A DNA stretch of 64,000 nucleotides from positions 12,580 to 76,579 of the forward strand of contig JBAZEM010000011.1 in assembly GCA_041653875.1 (NCBI GenBank), given 5' to 3'. The position numbers and the translations under genes are program-made. This DNA comes from VSJD01 sp041653875 (lineage in GTDB: Bacteria; Verrucomicrobiota; Kiritimatiellia; JAAZAB01). Position 1 is the first letter of the stretch; every line of letters begins with the position of its first letter. Under the pieces are notes generated by a model. That model worked only from the letters and a program-made list of their open reading frames with translations. It did no database searches and was not told the origin of the DNA. Positions 31,959-39,978 of this stretch are shown here, piece by piece.

Positions 31959-34900
31959 ATCTTCAGAACGCGCGCAAATACTTACAGGCTTTCGACTTCA
32001 CCCGCCTTTTCGTCGAGGAACTGGGTTGGTCCAACCCCTCCTCCGCCAAGACGGTTCCGATGGCGGTCAAGGGCATTGCCTTTACGCGCCGCGAAGTGGC
32101 ACAGCTTTCCGGGGTCGTCGTTATCGAACTCGTCATGGATGACGGCGCGATTCCCGACGCCGCCGGTCGGGCCGCGATCCACAAGGAGATTGCGAAACTC
32201 CACCACGAGAACGTCCTGATCTTCGTGGATGCCAAGCGCTCGCAAAGCCTCTGGTACTGGGCCAAGCGCCAGGACCGGAAGACTATTCCCCGCAGCCATA
32301 TCTTCGTTCACGGCCAGTCCGGCGATCTGCTCCTGAGCAAACTCAGTGCTATGGCGGTGGACTTCGCCGATTTCGACGACAGCGGCCACGTGCCCCTGCT
32401 GGAAGTCACCGACCGACTCAAGGAAGCCCTCGACATCGAGCGGGTCACCAAGAAGTTCTACGGCGAGTTTCAGGAACAGCACCTTGCGTTCCTCGATCTC
32501 ATCGAGGGCATCCCCGACGAACGCGACCGGCGCTGGTATGCCTCCGTTCTGCTGAACCGCCTGATGTTCATCTACTTCCTCCAACGGAAATTCTTCCTCG
32601 ATGGCGGCGACGGCCGCTATCTCCAGAACAAACTCGACCAGAGTCGCACAGAGGGCCGGAATCTCTACTACACGCGCTTTCTCAAGGCCCTGTTCTTCGA
32701 AGGTTTTGCCAAGCCGGAGGACAAGCGGTCCACCGCGACCAACACCCTGCTCGGCAAGATCAAATACCTCAACGGCGGCCTGTTTCTACCCCATCCGATC
32801 GAGATCCGCTGGCCGAAAATCGCCGTACCGGATAAGGCATTCGAGAACCTGCTCGCCCTGTTCGAGCGCTATTCGTGGAACCTGAACGACACGCCCGGCG
32901 GGCAGGACAACGAGATCAATCCCGATGTCCTGGGCTACATCTTCGAGAAATACATCAACCAGAAGGCGTTCGGCGCCTACTACACCCGCCCGGAAATCAC
33001 CGAATACCTGTGCGAACAAACCATCCACCGCTTGATTCTCGACGGCGTGGCCGAAGGAGAGGGGAAATCCGCCCGCGCGTTCGAGTCCGTCGGCGACCTG
33101 TTGCTCGCCCTCGATGCGCCGCTCTGCAAGAAACTCTTGCACGGGGTCCTGCCGAATCTGCGCCTGCTCGATCCCGCCTGCGGATCCGCCGCCTTCCTGG
33201 TCTCGGCCATGAAAACGCTTATCAACGTCTATGCCGCCGTCATTGGCAAGATAGACTTCCTGAGCGACCGGGGTTTGCAGGACTGGCTCAAGAAGACACA
33301 GAAGGAGCACAAGAGCGTCTCCTACTTCATCAAACGCAGCATCATCACCAACAACCTCTTCGGCGTGGACCTCATGGAAGAGGCCATCGAAATTGCCAAA
33401 CTCCGGCTTTTCCTCGCCCTCGTGGCCTCCGCCAACTCCGTGGACGACCTTGAACCACTCCCAAACATCGAGTTCAACATCATGGCTGGAAACTCGCTCA
33501 TCGGCCTGATGCACGTGGACGATGCGGAGTTCGAGAAACGCCACCCGGCCGATTTCTTCCGCAAGAGTTACCGCGAGGTGTTGGAGGAAAAGAACGAACT
33601 CATCGAGGTCTATCGTCGCGCCACGACCTTCGGCCACGACTTGCAGGAACTGCGCGACGGCATTCAGGCGAAGAAGCAGTCCGCCGTCCCGACCTTGAAC
33701 GACATCCTGCTGGCCGAGTTCTCCCTTCTCGGCATCAAGGTCGAGGAAGCCACCTGGGACGACAAGAAGAAGCAGGAAGGCAAACCCAGGAAACGCGCCG
33801 TGCGGGAAGCCGACATCGCCGCCCTCAAACCGTTCCACTGGGGCTATGAGTTCGACCGGATCCTTGGCGCCAAGGGAGGCTTCGACGCCATCATCACCAA
33901 TCCGCCCTGGGAAATCTTCAAACCCAACGCCAAGGAGTTCTTCGAGGAATACTCCGACCTGGTCACCAAGAAAAAGATGACCATCAAGGACTTCGAGAAG
34001 GAACAGGCCAAACTCCTCAAGGACGAAGATACCCGCGCCGCGTGGTTGAAATACCAGAGCGAATACCCCCACGTCAGCGCTTTCTACCGCTCCGCCCCGC
34101 AGTACAAGAACCAGATCAGCATCGTGGACGGCAAGAAGGCCGGCACCGATATCAACCTTTACAAACTCTTCACTGAACAGAGTTTCAACCTGCTCCGCAA
34201 GGGCGGCTACTGCGGTATCGTCATCCCCAGCGGCATCTACACCGACCTCGGAACTAAGCAACTGCGGGAAATGTTGTTCGGACAAACGCGAATCACCGGG
34301 TTGTTTTGTATTGAGAACCGCAAGGAAGTATTCGAAGGCGTCCACCGCAGTTTCAAGTTCCTGGTCCTATCCTTCGAAAAGGGCGGCGAAACGAAGCGCT
34401 TCCCAGCGGCCTTCATGCGTCATGACGTGGCCGAACTTGAACGCTTTCCGCGCGAAGGCGCCATCGAGATTTCCGTGGACCTTGTCCGGCGCCTTTCCCC
34501 GGATTCGCTTTCAGTCATGGAGTTCAAGAATCCGGTCGATGTCCAGATCGCCGAAAAGATGCTGAAGTTCCCACTGCTCGGCGAGGAGATTGCCGGGAAG
34601 TGGACAGTCGCCCTTACGCGCGAGTTCGACATGACCAACGACAGCGGCATCTTCAAGACCGAACCAGGCAATGGGAGATTACCCTTGTACGAAGGCAAAA
34701 TGATCTGGCATTTCGATCATCTCTTTGCCGAGCCAAAATGGTGGGTGGATGAACGCGAGGGTCGCAAAACCGTATTGGGCAAGAAAGAGGATGAAGGGCA
34801 GTTGCTGGATTACCAAACCTATCGCTTTGGGTTTCGCGACGTAGCAGCCAGCACGAATGAACGCACACTCATCACATCCATACTTCCCAAGCGCTGTTTT

Positions 34901-35371
34901 AGCGGAAACACACTGATCACATCCAGCGCGCCAAAAGATGGCACGGTATTGGTCTTCGTGACGGCCCTGTTCGACAGTCTCGTGGTGGACTGGATGATTC
35001 GGCAGAAAATCACCAACCACTGCAACATGTTCTACATCTACCAACTCCCCGTCCCCCGCCTGACCGAGAAGGACGCCGCATTCTGGCCGATCATGAAGCG
35101 GGCGGCGCGGCTGATCTGCACGACGCCGGAGTTCGACGACCTGGCAAAGGAGATCTTTGGCGGGCGGGCGACCGCCAAGACCGTCGGCGCGACCGAGCCG
35201 GTCGAACGGGCGAAACTCCGGGCGGAACTCGACGGCCTGATCGCCCATCTCTACGGCCTGACCGAGGACGAATTCGCCTATATTCTTACGACCTTTCCCT
35301 TGGTCCCCGATCCTGTTAAGATCGCCGCGCACAACGCGTACAGAGATGTTGAAAGAGGGCTGATTGTGTGA
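31955..35371 (+). CDS. Eco57I-like N6-adenine DNA methyltransferase / type IIG-like enzyme
   Basis: 1138 aa. SAM motif I is DPACGSAAFLV (about 406) and catalytic motif IV is NPPW (about 648). The N-terminal 380 residues resemble the nuclease/helical part of large modification enzymes, and the C-terminus (LPVPRLTEKD ... region) looks like a target-recognition and helical part. It probably methylates adenine for self-marking. With the PLD-SNF2 protein it forms a likely restriction unit. A type IIG activity alone is possible, but no clear PD-ExK motif was identified by eye. Confidence 0.85.
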   Translation: MNLQNARKYLQAFDFTRLFVEELGWSNPSSAKTVPMAVKGIAFTRREVAQLSGVVVIELVMDDGAIPDAAGRAAIHKEIAKLHHENVLIFVDAKRSQSLWYWAKRQDRKTIPRSHIFVHGQSGDLLLSKLSAMAVDFADFDDSGHVPLLEVTDRLKEALDIERVTKKFYGEFQEQHLAFLDLIEGIPDERDRRWYASVLLNRLMFIYFLQRKFFLDGGDGRYLQNKLDQSRTEGRNLYYTRFLKALFFEGFAKPEDKRSTATNTLLGKIKYLNGGLFLPHPIEIRWPKIAVPDKAFENLLALFERYSWNLNDTPGGQDNEINPDVLGYIFEKYINQKAFGAYYTRPEITEYLCEQTIHRLILDGVAEGEGKSARAFESVGDLLLALDAPLCKKLLHGVLPNLRLLDPACGSAAFLVSAMKTLINVYAAVIGKIDFLSDRGLQDWLKKTQKEHKSVSYFIKRSIITNNLFGVDLMEEAIEIAKLRLFLALVASANSVDDLEPLPNIEFNIMAGNSLIGLMHVDDAEFEKRHPADFFRKSYREVLEEKNELIEVYRRATTFGHDLQELRDGIQAKKQSAVPTLNDILLAEFSLLGIKVEEATWDDKKKQEGKPRKRAVREADIAALKPFHWGYEFDRILGAKGGFDAIITNPPWEIFKPNAKEFFEEYSDLVTKKKMTIKDFEKEQAKLLKDEDTRAAWLKYQSEYPHVSAFYRSAPQYKNQISIVDGKKAGTDINLYKLFTEQSFNLLRKGGYCGIVIPSGIYTDLGTKQLREMLFGQTRITGLFCIENRKEVFEGVHRSFKFLVLSFEKGGETKRFPAAFMRHDVAELERFPREGAIEISVDLVRRLSPDSLSVMEFKNPVDVQIAEKMLKFPLLGEEIAGKWTVALTREFDMTNDSGIFKTEPGNGRLPLYEGKMIWHFDHLFAEPKWWVDEREGRKTVLGKKEDEGQLLDYQTYRFGFRDVAASTNERTLITSILPKRCFSGNTLITSSAPKDGTVLVFVTALFDSLVVDWMIRQKITNHCNMFYIYQLPVPRLTEKDAAFWPIMKRAARLICTTPEFDDLAKEIFGGRATAKTVGATEPVERAKLRAELDGLIAHLYGLTEDEFAYILTTFPLVPDPVKIAAHNAYRDVERGLIV

Positions 35372-35393
35372 CATAGTGTGCCAACCATATATA
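35364..35393 (+). promoter_or_regulatory. Putative leaderless promoter of the OLD-like gene
   Basis: TTGTGT (35364-35369), 18-nt spacer, TATATA (35388-35393), 8 nt before ATG 35402. It begins within the end of the methyltransferase gene, so the next gene may be transcribed separately. Confidence 0.45.
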
Positions 35394-35401
35394 GGTGAAT
35401 C

Positions 35402-36988
35402 ATGCATGCATTGCGAAAGAACTTAGAGCAGATATGGGATCAGTTGCGCGGGCAAAAGCCCAATCGCGCCAATTCCATCGAGGAGATTCAAGTCAAAGGA
35501 CTCCGTGGTATTGCCGACCTGCGAGTTCCTATGCCTTTTCCTGTGACTGTGCTAGCCGGGCCGAATGGATGCGGCAAATCCACGGTGCTGTTCGCGCTGG
35601 CCTGTGCATACCGTCGTCCTTCCGGCAGTATTGCCAGTGTGAGAACTCCGACCATGTTGTTTCCCGATTTTCGGCCCAAGAAGGATGAGAACGCCGCCGT
35701 ATCGGATGGCAAGACAGCGGTGGAAATCACTTTCGCATATATCGCCAATAATGAGCGCGTTCAGATGAAATGGGCGCGGGGCAAAGGAAAGTGGAACCGG
35801 AGTTTCTTCGGACGAAAACGCGGAAGTCAACCGGAACGCGCGATCTTCCTCCGTACCTTGGCAAATCTGAGCAACCCGTCCGAGGTTCGAAGTGTGCTCC
35901 AATTAGCTTCTAAGGAATATACCGCAGCTTTGGTGGATGCATCGAATATCGCGTTTGCACAGAGAATCCTCAGTTATCGCTATGCGCGACTCAGTCTTGT
36001 TCAATCCGGCGTTCGTAACCTCTTGTTTGCCGAACGGATTGATGAAGCCGGGACGGCGTCAAGCCGATACTCCGAATTCCATATGTCAGCGGGCGAACGA
36101 TCCATTCTGCGCTTGTCCATGGACATCTCGAAGATGGAAGACGCTCTCATCCTAATAGACGAGATCGAAGCGGGATTGCACCCTTATCTCCAGCAACTGC
36201 TGTTGTTGGAGTTACAGCGGCTTGCTTTGAGGAATCGGCTCCAAATTGTTGTTACGACGCATAGCCCGACGGTTTTGGATAGCGTGCCGCCGGAAGCGCG
36301 TGTATTTCTGGAACGTACTGAAGCCAACGTGGTCCGGCGCGAACCGTATCGCGATCTGATTCAGAAAGCCCTTTACGGCCGCGCGCAGGATGTTCTCTCC
36401 GTGCTTTGCGAAGACGAGGAAGCTGAGGCTTTCGTGCGCGGCATCTTTGATGTCTTGGGGCCGAAACTGGACTTGTTGCAGAATGATATTGATGTGGGGC
36501 GCGACACGGGTAAAGACGAGTTCCCGGGGCACATGGAAACCCTTGGACGATTCCGGAAACTCAGCGACGTGCTCTTTGTGCTGGACGGAGATGGCCGGGC
36601 GATAGGCACCCGGTTGAAGGCGCGGGCGGCGGAAATGGGACAAGTAGGGCGTATTGCATATCTACCTGGAGTGGAGGCCCCGGAGGTGTGGATATGGAAA
36701 CTGCTCCAATCGAGTGCAGAGCGATATGGCCAACTTCTGGGACTGACACCTGCTGCTTTGGCCGACAAGTTGCGCGACGTGGAGAACCTGTTCTCTGGTG
36801 CTGCTGATAAGCCATCCGCTATTGCCAAGGGCAAGCTGACAACACTGGCGGAGGCGACCGCACGCGGTGTGCCGGACATGATTCGTCTAATCGCCAAGAC
36901 GGAGGCAGATCTCAATTCTGGTGACGTGTATAGTTTGGCGACTCAGCTTGAGGATGTTGTGCGACAGTGGCGAACATCGAAGACATAA
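35402..36988 (+). CDS. OLD-like AAA ATPase with TOPRIM-type nuclease region
   Basis: 528 aa. Walker A AGPNGCGKSTVLFAL (about 53-66) and an ABC-type signature SAGERSILRL, then Walker B LILIDEIEAGLHP (about 250-262) and TTHSPTVLD. The C-terminal half has acidic LCEDEEAEAFV (about 336) and VLDGDGRA (about 394), which look like a TOPRIM metal site as in OLD nucleases. OLD-type proteins act in phage defence. It follows the restriction-like genes; its own promoter is likely. Lower GC than its neighbours suggests a separate origin. Confidence 0.82.
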   Translation: MHALRKNLEQIWDQLRGQKPNRANSIEEIQVKGLRGIADLRVPMPFPVTVLAGPNGCGKSTVLFALACAYRRPSGSIASVRTPTMLFPDFRPKKDENAAVSDGKTAVEITFAYIANNERVQMKWARGKGKWNRSFFGRKRGSQPERAIFLRTLANLSNPSEVRSVLQLASKEYTAALVDASNIAFAQRILSYRYARLSLVQSGVRNLLFAERIDEAGTASSRYSEFHMSAGERSILRLSMDISKMEDALILIDEIEAGLHPYLQQLLLLELQRLALRNRLQIVVTTHSPTVLDSVPPEARVFLERTEANVVRREPYRDLIQKALYGRAQDVLSVLCEDEEAEAFVRGIFDVLGPKLDLLQNDIDVGRDTGKDEFPGHMETLGRFRKLSDVLFVLDGDGRAIGTRLKARAAEMGQVGRIAYLPGVEAPEVWIWKLLQSSAERYGQLLGLTPAALADKLRDVENLFSGAADKPSAIAKGKLTTLAEATARGVPDMIRLIAKTEADLNSGDVYSLATQLEDVVRQWRTSKT

Positions 36989-37117
36989 TTTATCTTGTGC
37001 CTCTGATACACATGCTGCACTTGTCCGCCGTTTTGCCCGGCGTAGCCTTGACGAAACCGAAAACTTCTGAGCAAATACCGCATGGGTTGCGATGGCGGAG
37101 GAGCGGAGGAATAGGGC

Positions 37118-38188
37118 ATGGCAGAGCGACATCAACAACCTGCGCTTGGCTCCGAGATCATCCTCTACCAGACCGAGGATGGTAGGAACCGGATCGAGGT
37201 CAGGCTCGAAAACGAAACGGTATGGCTGACGCAACAACTTATGGCCGATCTGTTTCAGACGACGAAGCAGAACATCAGCCTCCACCTGCAGAACATCTAC
37301 GATCAGGGTGAATTGGCCCGAGAGGCAACTGTCAAGAAATCCTTGACAGTTCGAGAAGAGGGCGGGCGACAGATCAGGCGGCCCATCGAGTTCTACAACC
37401 TCGACGCCATCATATCGGTCGGTTACCGGGTCAACAGTATCCGGGGCACGCAATTCCGCATCTGGGCCACCCAGCGTCTCCGCGAATACATTGTCAAGGG
37501 CTTCACCCTGGATGACGAGCGCCTAAAGGGCCGCGACCGGTTGGCCGACTACTTCGACGAACTGCTGGCCCGCATACGCGAAATCCGGGCCAGCGAAAAG
37601 CGGGTTTACCAGCGCATCCGCGAGATTTTTGCCCTGGCTTCGGACTATCGCGAAGGCGAACAGGAGACCCAGGCATTTTTTGCCACCATGCAGAACAAGA
37701 TGCACTTTGCGGCCACCGGCATGACGGCGGCGGAGATCATCCGCCGTCGCGCTGACGCGAGCCGCGCCAACATGGGGCTGACCGCCTGGAGCGGCGGTCG
37801 TGTCTTGAAACGCGATGTGCCGACAGCCAAGAACTACCTGGACGAGCGCGAGATCGACACCCTTAATCGCATCGTCGTGATGTTCCTCGATCAGGCCGAG
37901 TTCCGCGCCCAGCGCCGGCGGGACATTAAGATGCGGGATTGGACGGCCTTCCTCGACAAGTTTCTCCGAGATACCGAGTTGCCCGTGCTGGAGGGAGCCG
38001 GGTCTATCCGTCAGGAAGACGCGCGCGTCTGGGCCGAAGCTCAGTATGACCGTTTTGTCGAAAGGCGGCGGCTGCAGGCAGAACAGATCGCTGAAAAGAA
38101 GTACATCGAAGACCTACAATCGGCCGCCAAGTCACTGGAGGCATCCCGGAAGAAGCCGCCGTCTAAATCGAAAGGCGGCAAGCCATGA
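37118..38188 (+). CDS. RhuM-family protein
   Basis: 356 aa. The N-terminus (VWLTQQLMADLFQTTKQNIS) looks like a DNA-binding helix-turn-helix. The blocks RRPIEFYNLDAIISVGYRVNS and GTQFRIWATQRLREYIVKGF are typical of the virulence RhuM family. The C-terminus is charged and helical. The molecular role of RhuM is not established; such genes are common in genomic islands and often near restriction systems. A GGAGGA-rich leader precedes ATG 37118, and the stop overlaps the next gene (ATGA). Confidence 0.85.
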   Translation: MAERHQQPALGSEIILYQTEDGRNRIEVRLENETVWLTQQLMADLFQTTKQNISLHLQNIYDQGELAREATVKKSLTVREEGGRQIRRPIEFYNLDAIISVGYRVNSIRGTQFRIWATQRLREYIVKGFTLDDERLKGRDRLADYFDELLARIREIRASEKRVYQRIREIFALASDYREGEQETQAFFATMQNKMHFAATGMTAAEIIRRRADASRANMGLTAWSGGRVLKRDVPTAKNYLDEREIDTLNRIVVMFLDQAEFRAQRRRDIKMRDWTAFLDKFLRDTELPVLEGAGSIRQEDARVWAEAQYDRFVERRRLQAEQIAEKKYIEDLQSAAKSLEASRKKPPSKSKGGKP

Positions 38189-38760
38189 TCAAGAGCAGCA
38201 GGATAAGGACCCCCACCATACGAAAACATGGCGACACGACCATCCTGGACCGTCCAAAGCTGGCTCTTTTCTGCTCCGTCACGTGTCCCGGCAAGCTCAT
38301 CCTCGACACATACGACCTTTGCCAGCACCTCCGGGCGGAAGGTATTACGGTCATCAGCGGCTTCCATTCCCCGATGGAGCGGGAATGCTTGCGCATCCTT
38401 CTTCGTTCTCAAAACCCGGTCATCTGGTGTCTTGCCCGCGGGATGTTGACGCTAATTCCCAATGACCTGCGCAAGCCTGAGAAGGAAGGGCGTCTCCTCA
38501 TCGTTTCGCCTTTCCCGGCCAAAGTCCGTCGCGTTACCGCCGAGACCGCCATGATCCGCAACCGAGTTGTGGCCGACATGGCCGCCGCCGTACTTATCGC
38601 CCATGCCGCCCCCGGCAGTAAAATGGAAACCCTATGCCGCGAACTCCTCGCCGTCGGTAAACCTCTATACACCTTCGGCAATCCCGCCAACGCCGCCCTC
38701 ATCCAGGCTGGCGCACGGCCCATAACGCCTGAAACCGACTGGAAACGCATTGTCACATAG
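38185..38760 (+). CDS. DprA/SMF-like Rossmann protein
   Basis: 191 aa. A Rossmann fold with SVTCPGKLILDTYDLCQHLR, ITVISGFHSPMERECLRIL, and RNRVVADMAAAVLIAHA matches the DprA/SMF core seen in DNA uptake, but it lacks the flanking SAM and winged-helix domains of full-length DprA. Coupled by ATGA overlap to the RhuM-like gene. Stand-alone DprA-like proteins in defence islands may bind single-stranded DNA or nucleotides; this is inference. Confidence 0.72.
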   Translation: MIKSSRIRTPTIRKHGDTTILDRPKLALFCSVTCPGKLILDTYDLCQHLRAEGITVISGFHSPMERECLRILLRSQNPVIWCLARGMLTLIPNDLRKPEKEGRLLIVSPFPAKVRRVTAETAMIRNRVVADMAAAVLIAHAAPGSKMETLCRELLAVGKPLYTFGNPANAALIQAGARPITPETDWKRIVT

Positions 38761-38786
38761 GCAAAGACCGCGCCGACAAATATGGC

Positions 38787-38816
38787 TTGATGCCGTCCCA
38801 GGGATTGGGCTACCAT
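38787..38816 (+). promoter_or_regulatory. Putative leaderless promoter of the flippase-like gene
   Basis: TTGATG (38787-38792), 18-nt spacer, TACCAT (38811-38816), 7 nt before ATG 38824. Confidence 0.4.
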
Positions 38817-38823
38817 CGCGGCC

Positions 38824-39849
38824 ATGACCAAGGCCGGCATCAAACAATTATTGAAATTCGGCGTCAGCCTGCTGTTGCTGTTTTTTACACTGCGTCTGAT
38901 CGACTGGCGGGGGAGTTTCGAGCTGGCCGGGCGCGCCGATCCGGGCATGATGGCCGCGGCCGTGGGCCTCCTGCTGGCCGAACGCATCCTGAGCGTAAGC
39001 AAATGGCTCCTGCTCCTGCGGGCGAAAGGCTCGCCCATCACGTTTTGGCGCCTGCTGGTGATCAACTACATCGGCGGATTCTGGGGCCTGGTATTGCCTT
39101 CCAGCGTCAGCGCCGACATCGTGCGGGGCTATTATCTTTCCAAGAGCACCGCCAACGTCTCGCTGGCGGTGACTTCCATGGTGATCGACCGGCTCATGGG
39201 CGCGCTGTCGCTGGTCGCCCTGGGATGCGTCAGCGCCTGGATGGTGGGCGACACCTTCGGCCTGGCGCATGCGCGCCCGATTGCCGCCGGCGTGACGGCG
39301 GGATTGGTCCTCACCATCGCGCTCCTGTTTCACGACGGGTTCATGCACTGGGTGGACCGCCGGATTATCCAGCGGGTGGCGGACAGGAAAATCATCCATC
39401 ACGCGCGCCGCTGGATCGTCACTTGTTTGCAGTACCGCCAATATCCGCGCGCGCTGGTGGCGTCGTTCCTGCTTACCGGATTCGTGCAGATGCTGCGGGT
39501 GCTGGTTTTTTACGTGGTCGCCGTCGGTTTCGGGGTGCATGCCTCGGCGATGTATTATTTTATCTTCGTGCCGCTCATCATGCTGCTCATCATGCTGCCG
39601 GTGTCCTTCAACGGCTTCGGCGTGCGCGAAGGCAGTTTTGTGGCGTTCTTTGCGCTGGTGGGTGTGCCCTCTTCCCAGGCCTTCATCGTTTCCTTTGTCG
39701 TATCCGTGTTGACGACCCTGATGACGGCCGTCGGCGGCGTCGTTTACATGTTCGATAAAAGCGCCGTGGTGCCGGAAGCCGAAAATCAGAAGTCAGAGGT
39801 CAGAAGTCAGAGGTCAGACGACGGAGGGCGTATGACGGAGGACGGATGA
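38824..39849 (+). CDS. Lysylphosphatidylglycerol-synthase-TM/UPF0104 family membrane protein
   Basis: 341 aa with about seven or eight hydrophobic segments and conserved blocks NYIGGFWGLVLPSSVSADIVRGYYLSK, MVIDRLMGALSLVALG and LPVSFNGFGVREGSFVAFFALVG. This family (YbhN-like) is found with lipid or glycan synthesis genes and is thought to move or modify lipids; it lacks the synthase domain. The last about 22 residues (ENQKSEVRSQRSDDGG...) are encoded by an interspersed CAGAAGTCAGAGGTCAG repeat, so the native C-terminus probably ended near VVPEA. Confidence 0.85.
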   Translation: MTKAGIKQLLKFGVSLLLLFFTLRLIDWRGSFELAGRADPGMMAAAVGLLLAERILSVSKWLLLLRAKGSPITFWRLLVINYIGGFWGLVLPSSVSADIVRGYYLSKSTANVSLAVTSMVIDRLMGALSLVALGCVSAWMVGDTFGLAHARPIAAGVTAGLVLTIALLFHDGFMHWVDRRIIQRVADRKIIHHARRWIVTCLQYRQYPRALVASFLLTGFVQMLRVLVFYVVAVGFGVHASAMYYFIFVPLIMLLIMLPVSFNGFGVREGSFVAFFALVGVPSSQAFIVSFVVSVLTTLMTAVGGVVYMFDKSAVVPEAENQKSEVRSQRSDDGGRMTEDG

Positions 39850-39939
39850 CGAACCGGATACGACGGATCCTCCTACGCCCGAGCGCTACGGAGGGCAAGC
39901 GCCAGCCCTGAAAATCGCTCAATCTCCGAATCGCTGAAC

Positions 39940-39975
39940 CCGCCTGCAGCGCCATGCGCAGCATTGCGGGCAGGT
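39940..39975. repeat. CCCGCCTGCA/TGCGGGCAGG repeat copy
   Basis: CCCGCCTGCAGCGCCATGCG next to CAGCATTGCGGGCAGGT, a short copy of the palindromic module found at 4887-4960 and 49368-49445. It lies just beyond the 3' end of the fusion gene. Confidence 0.6.
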
Positions 39976-39978
39976 CGC

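Noticed and set aside
28228..35371. Complete DISARM system
   Set aside because: Only a PLD-helicase and a methyltransferase are seen; no drmA or drmB genes are present.
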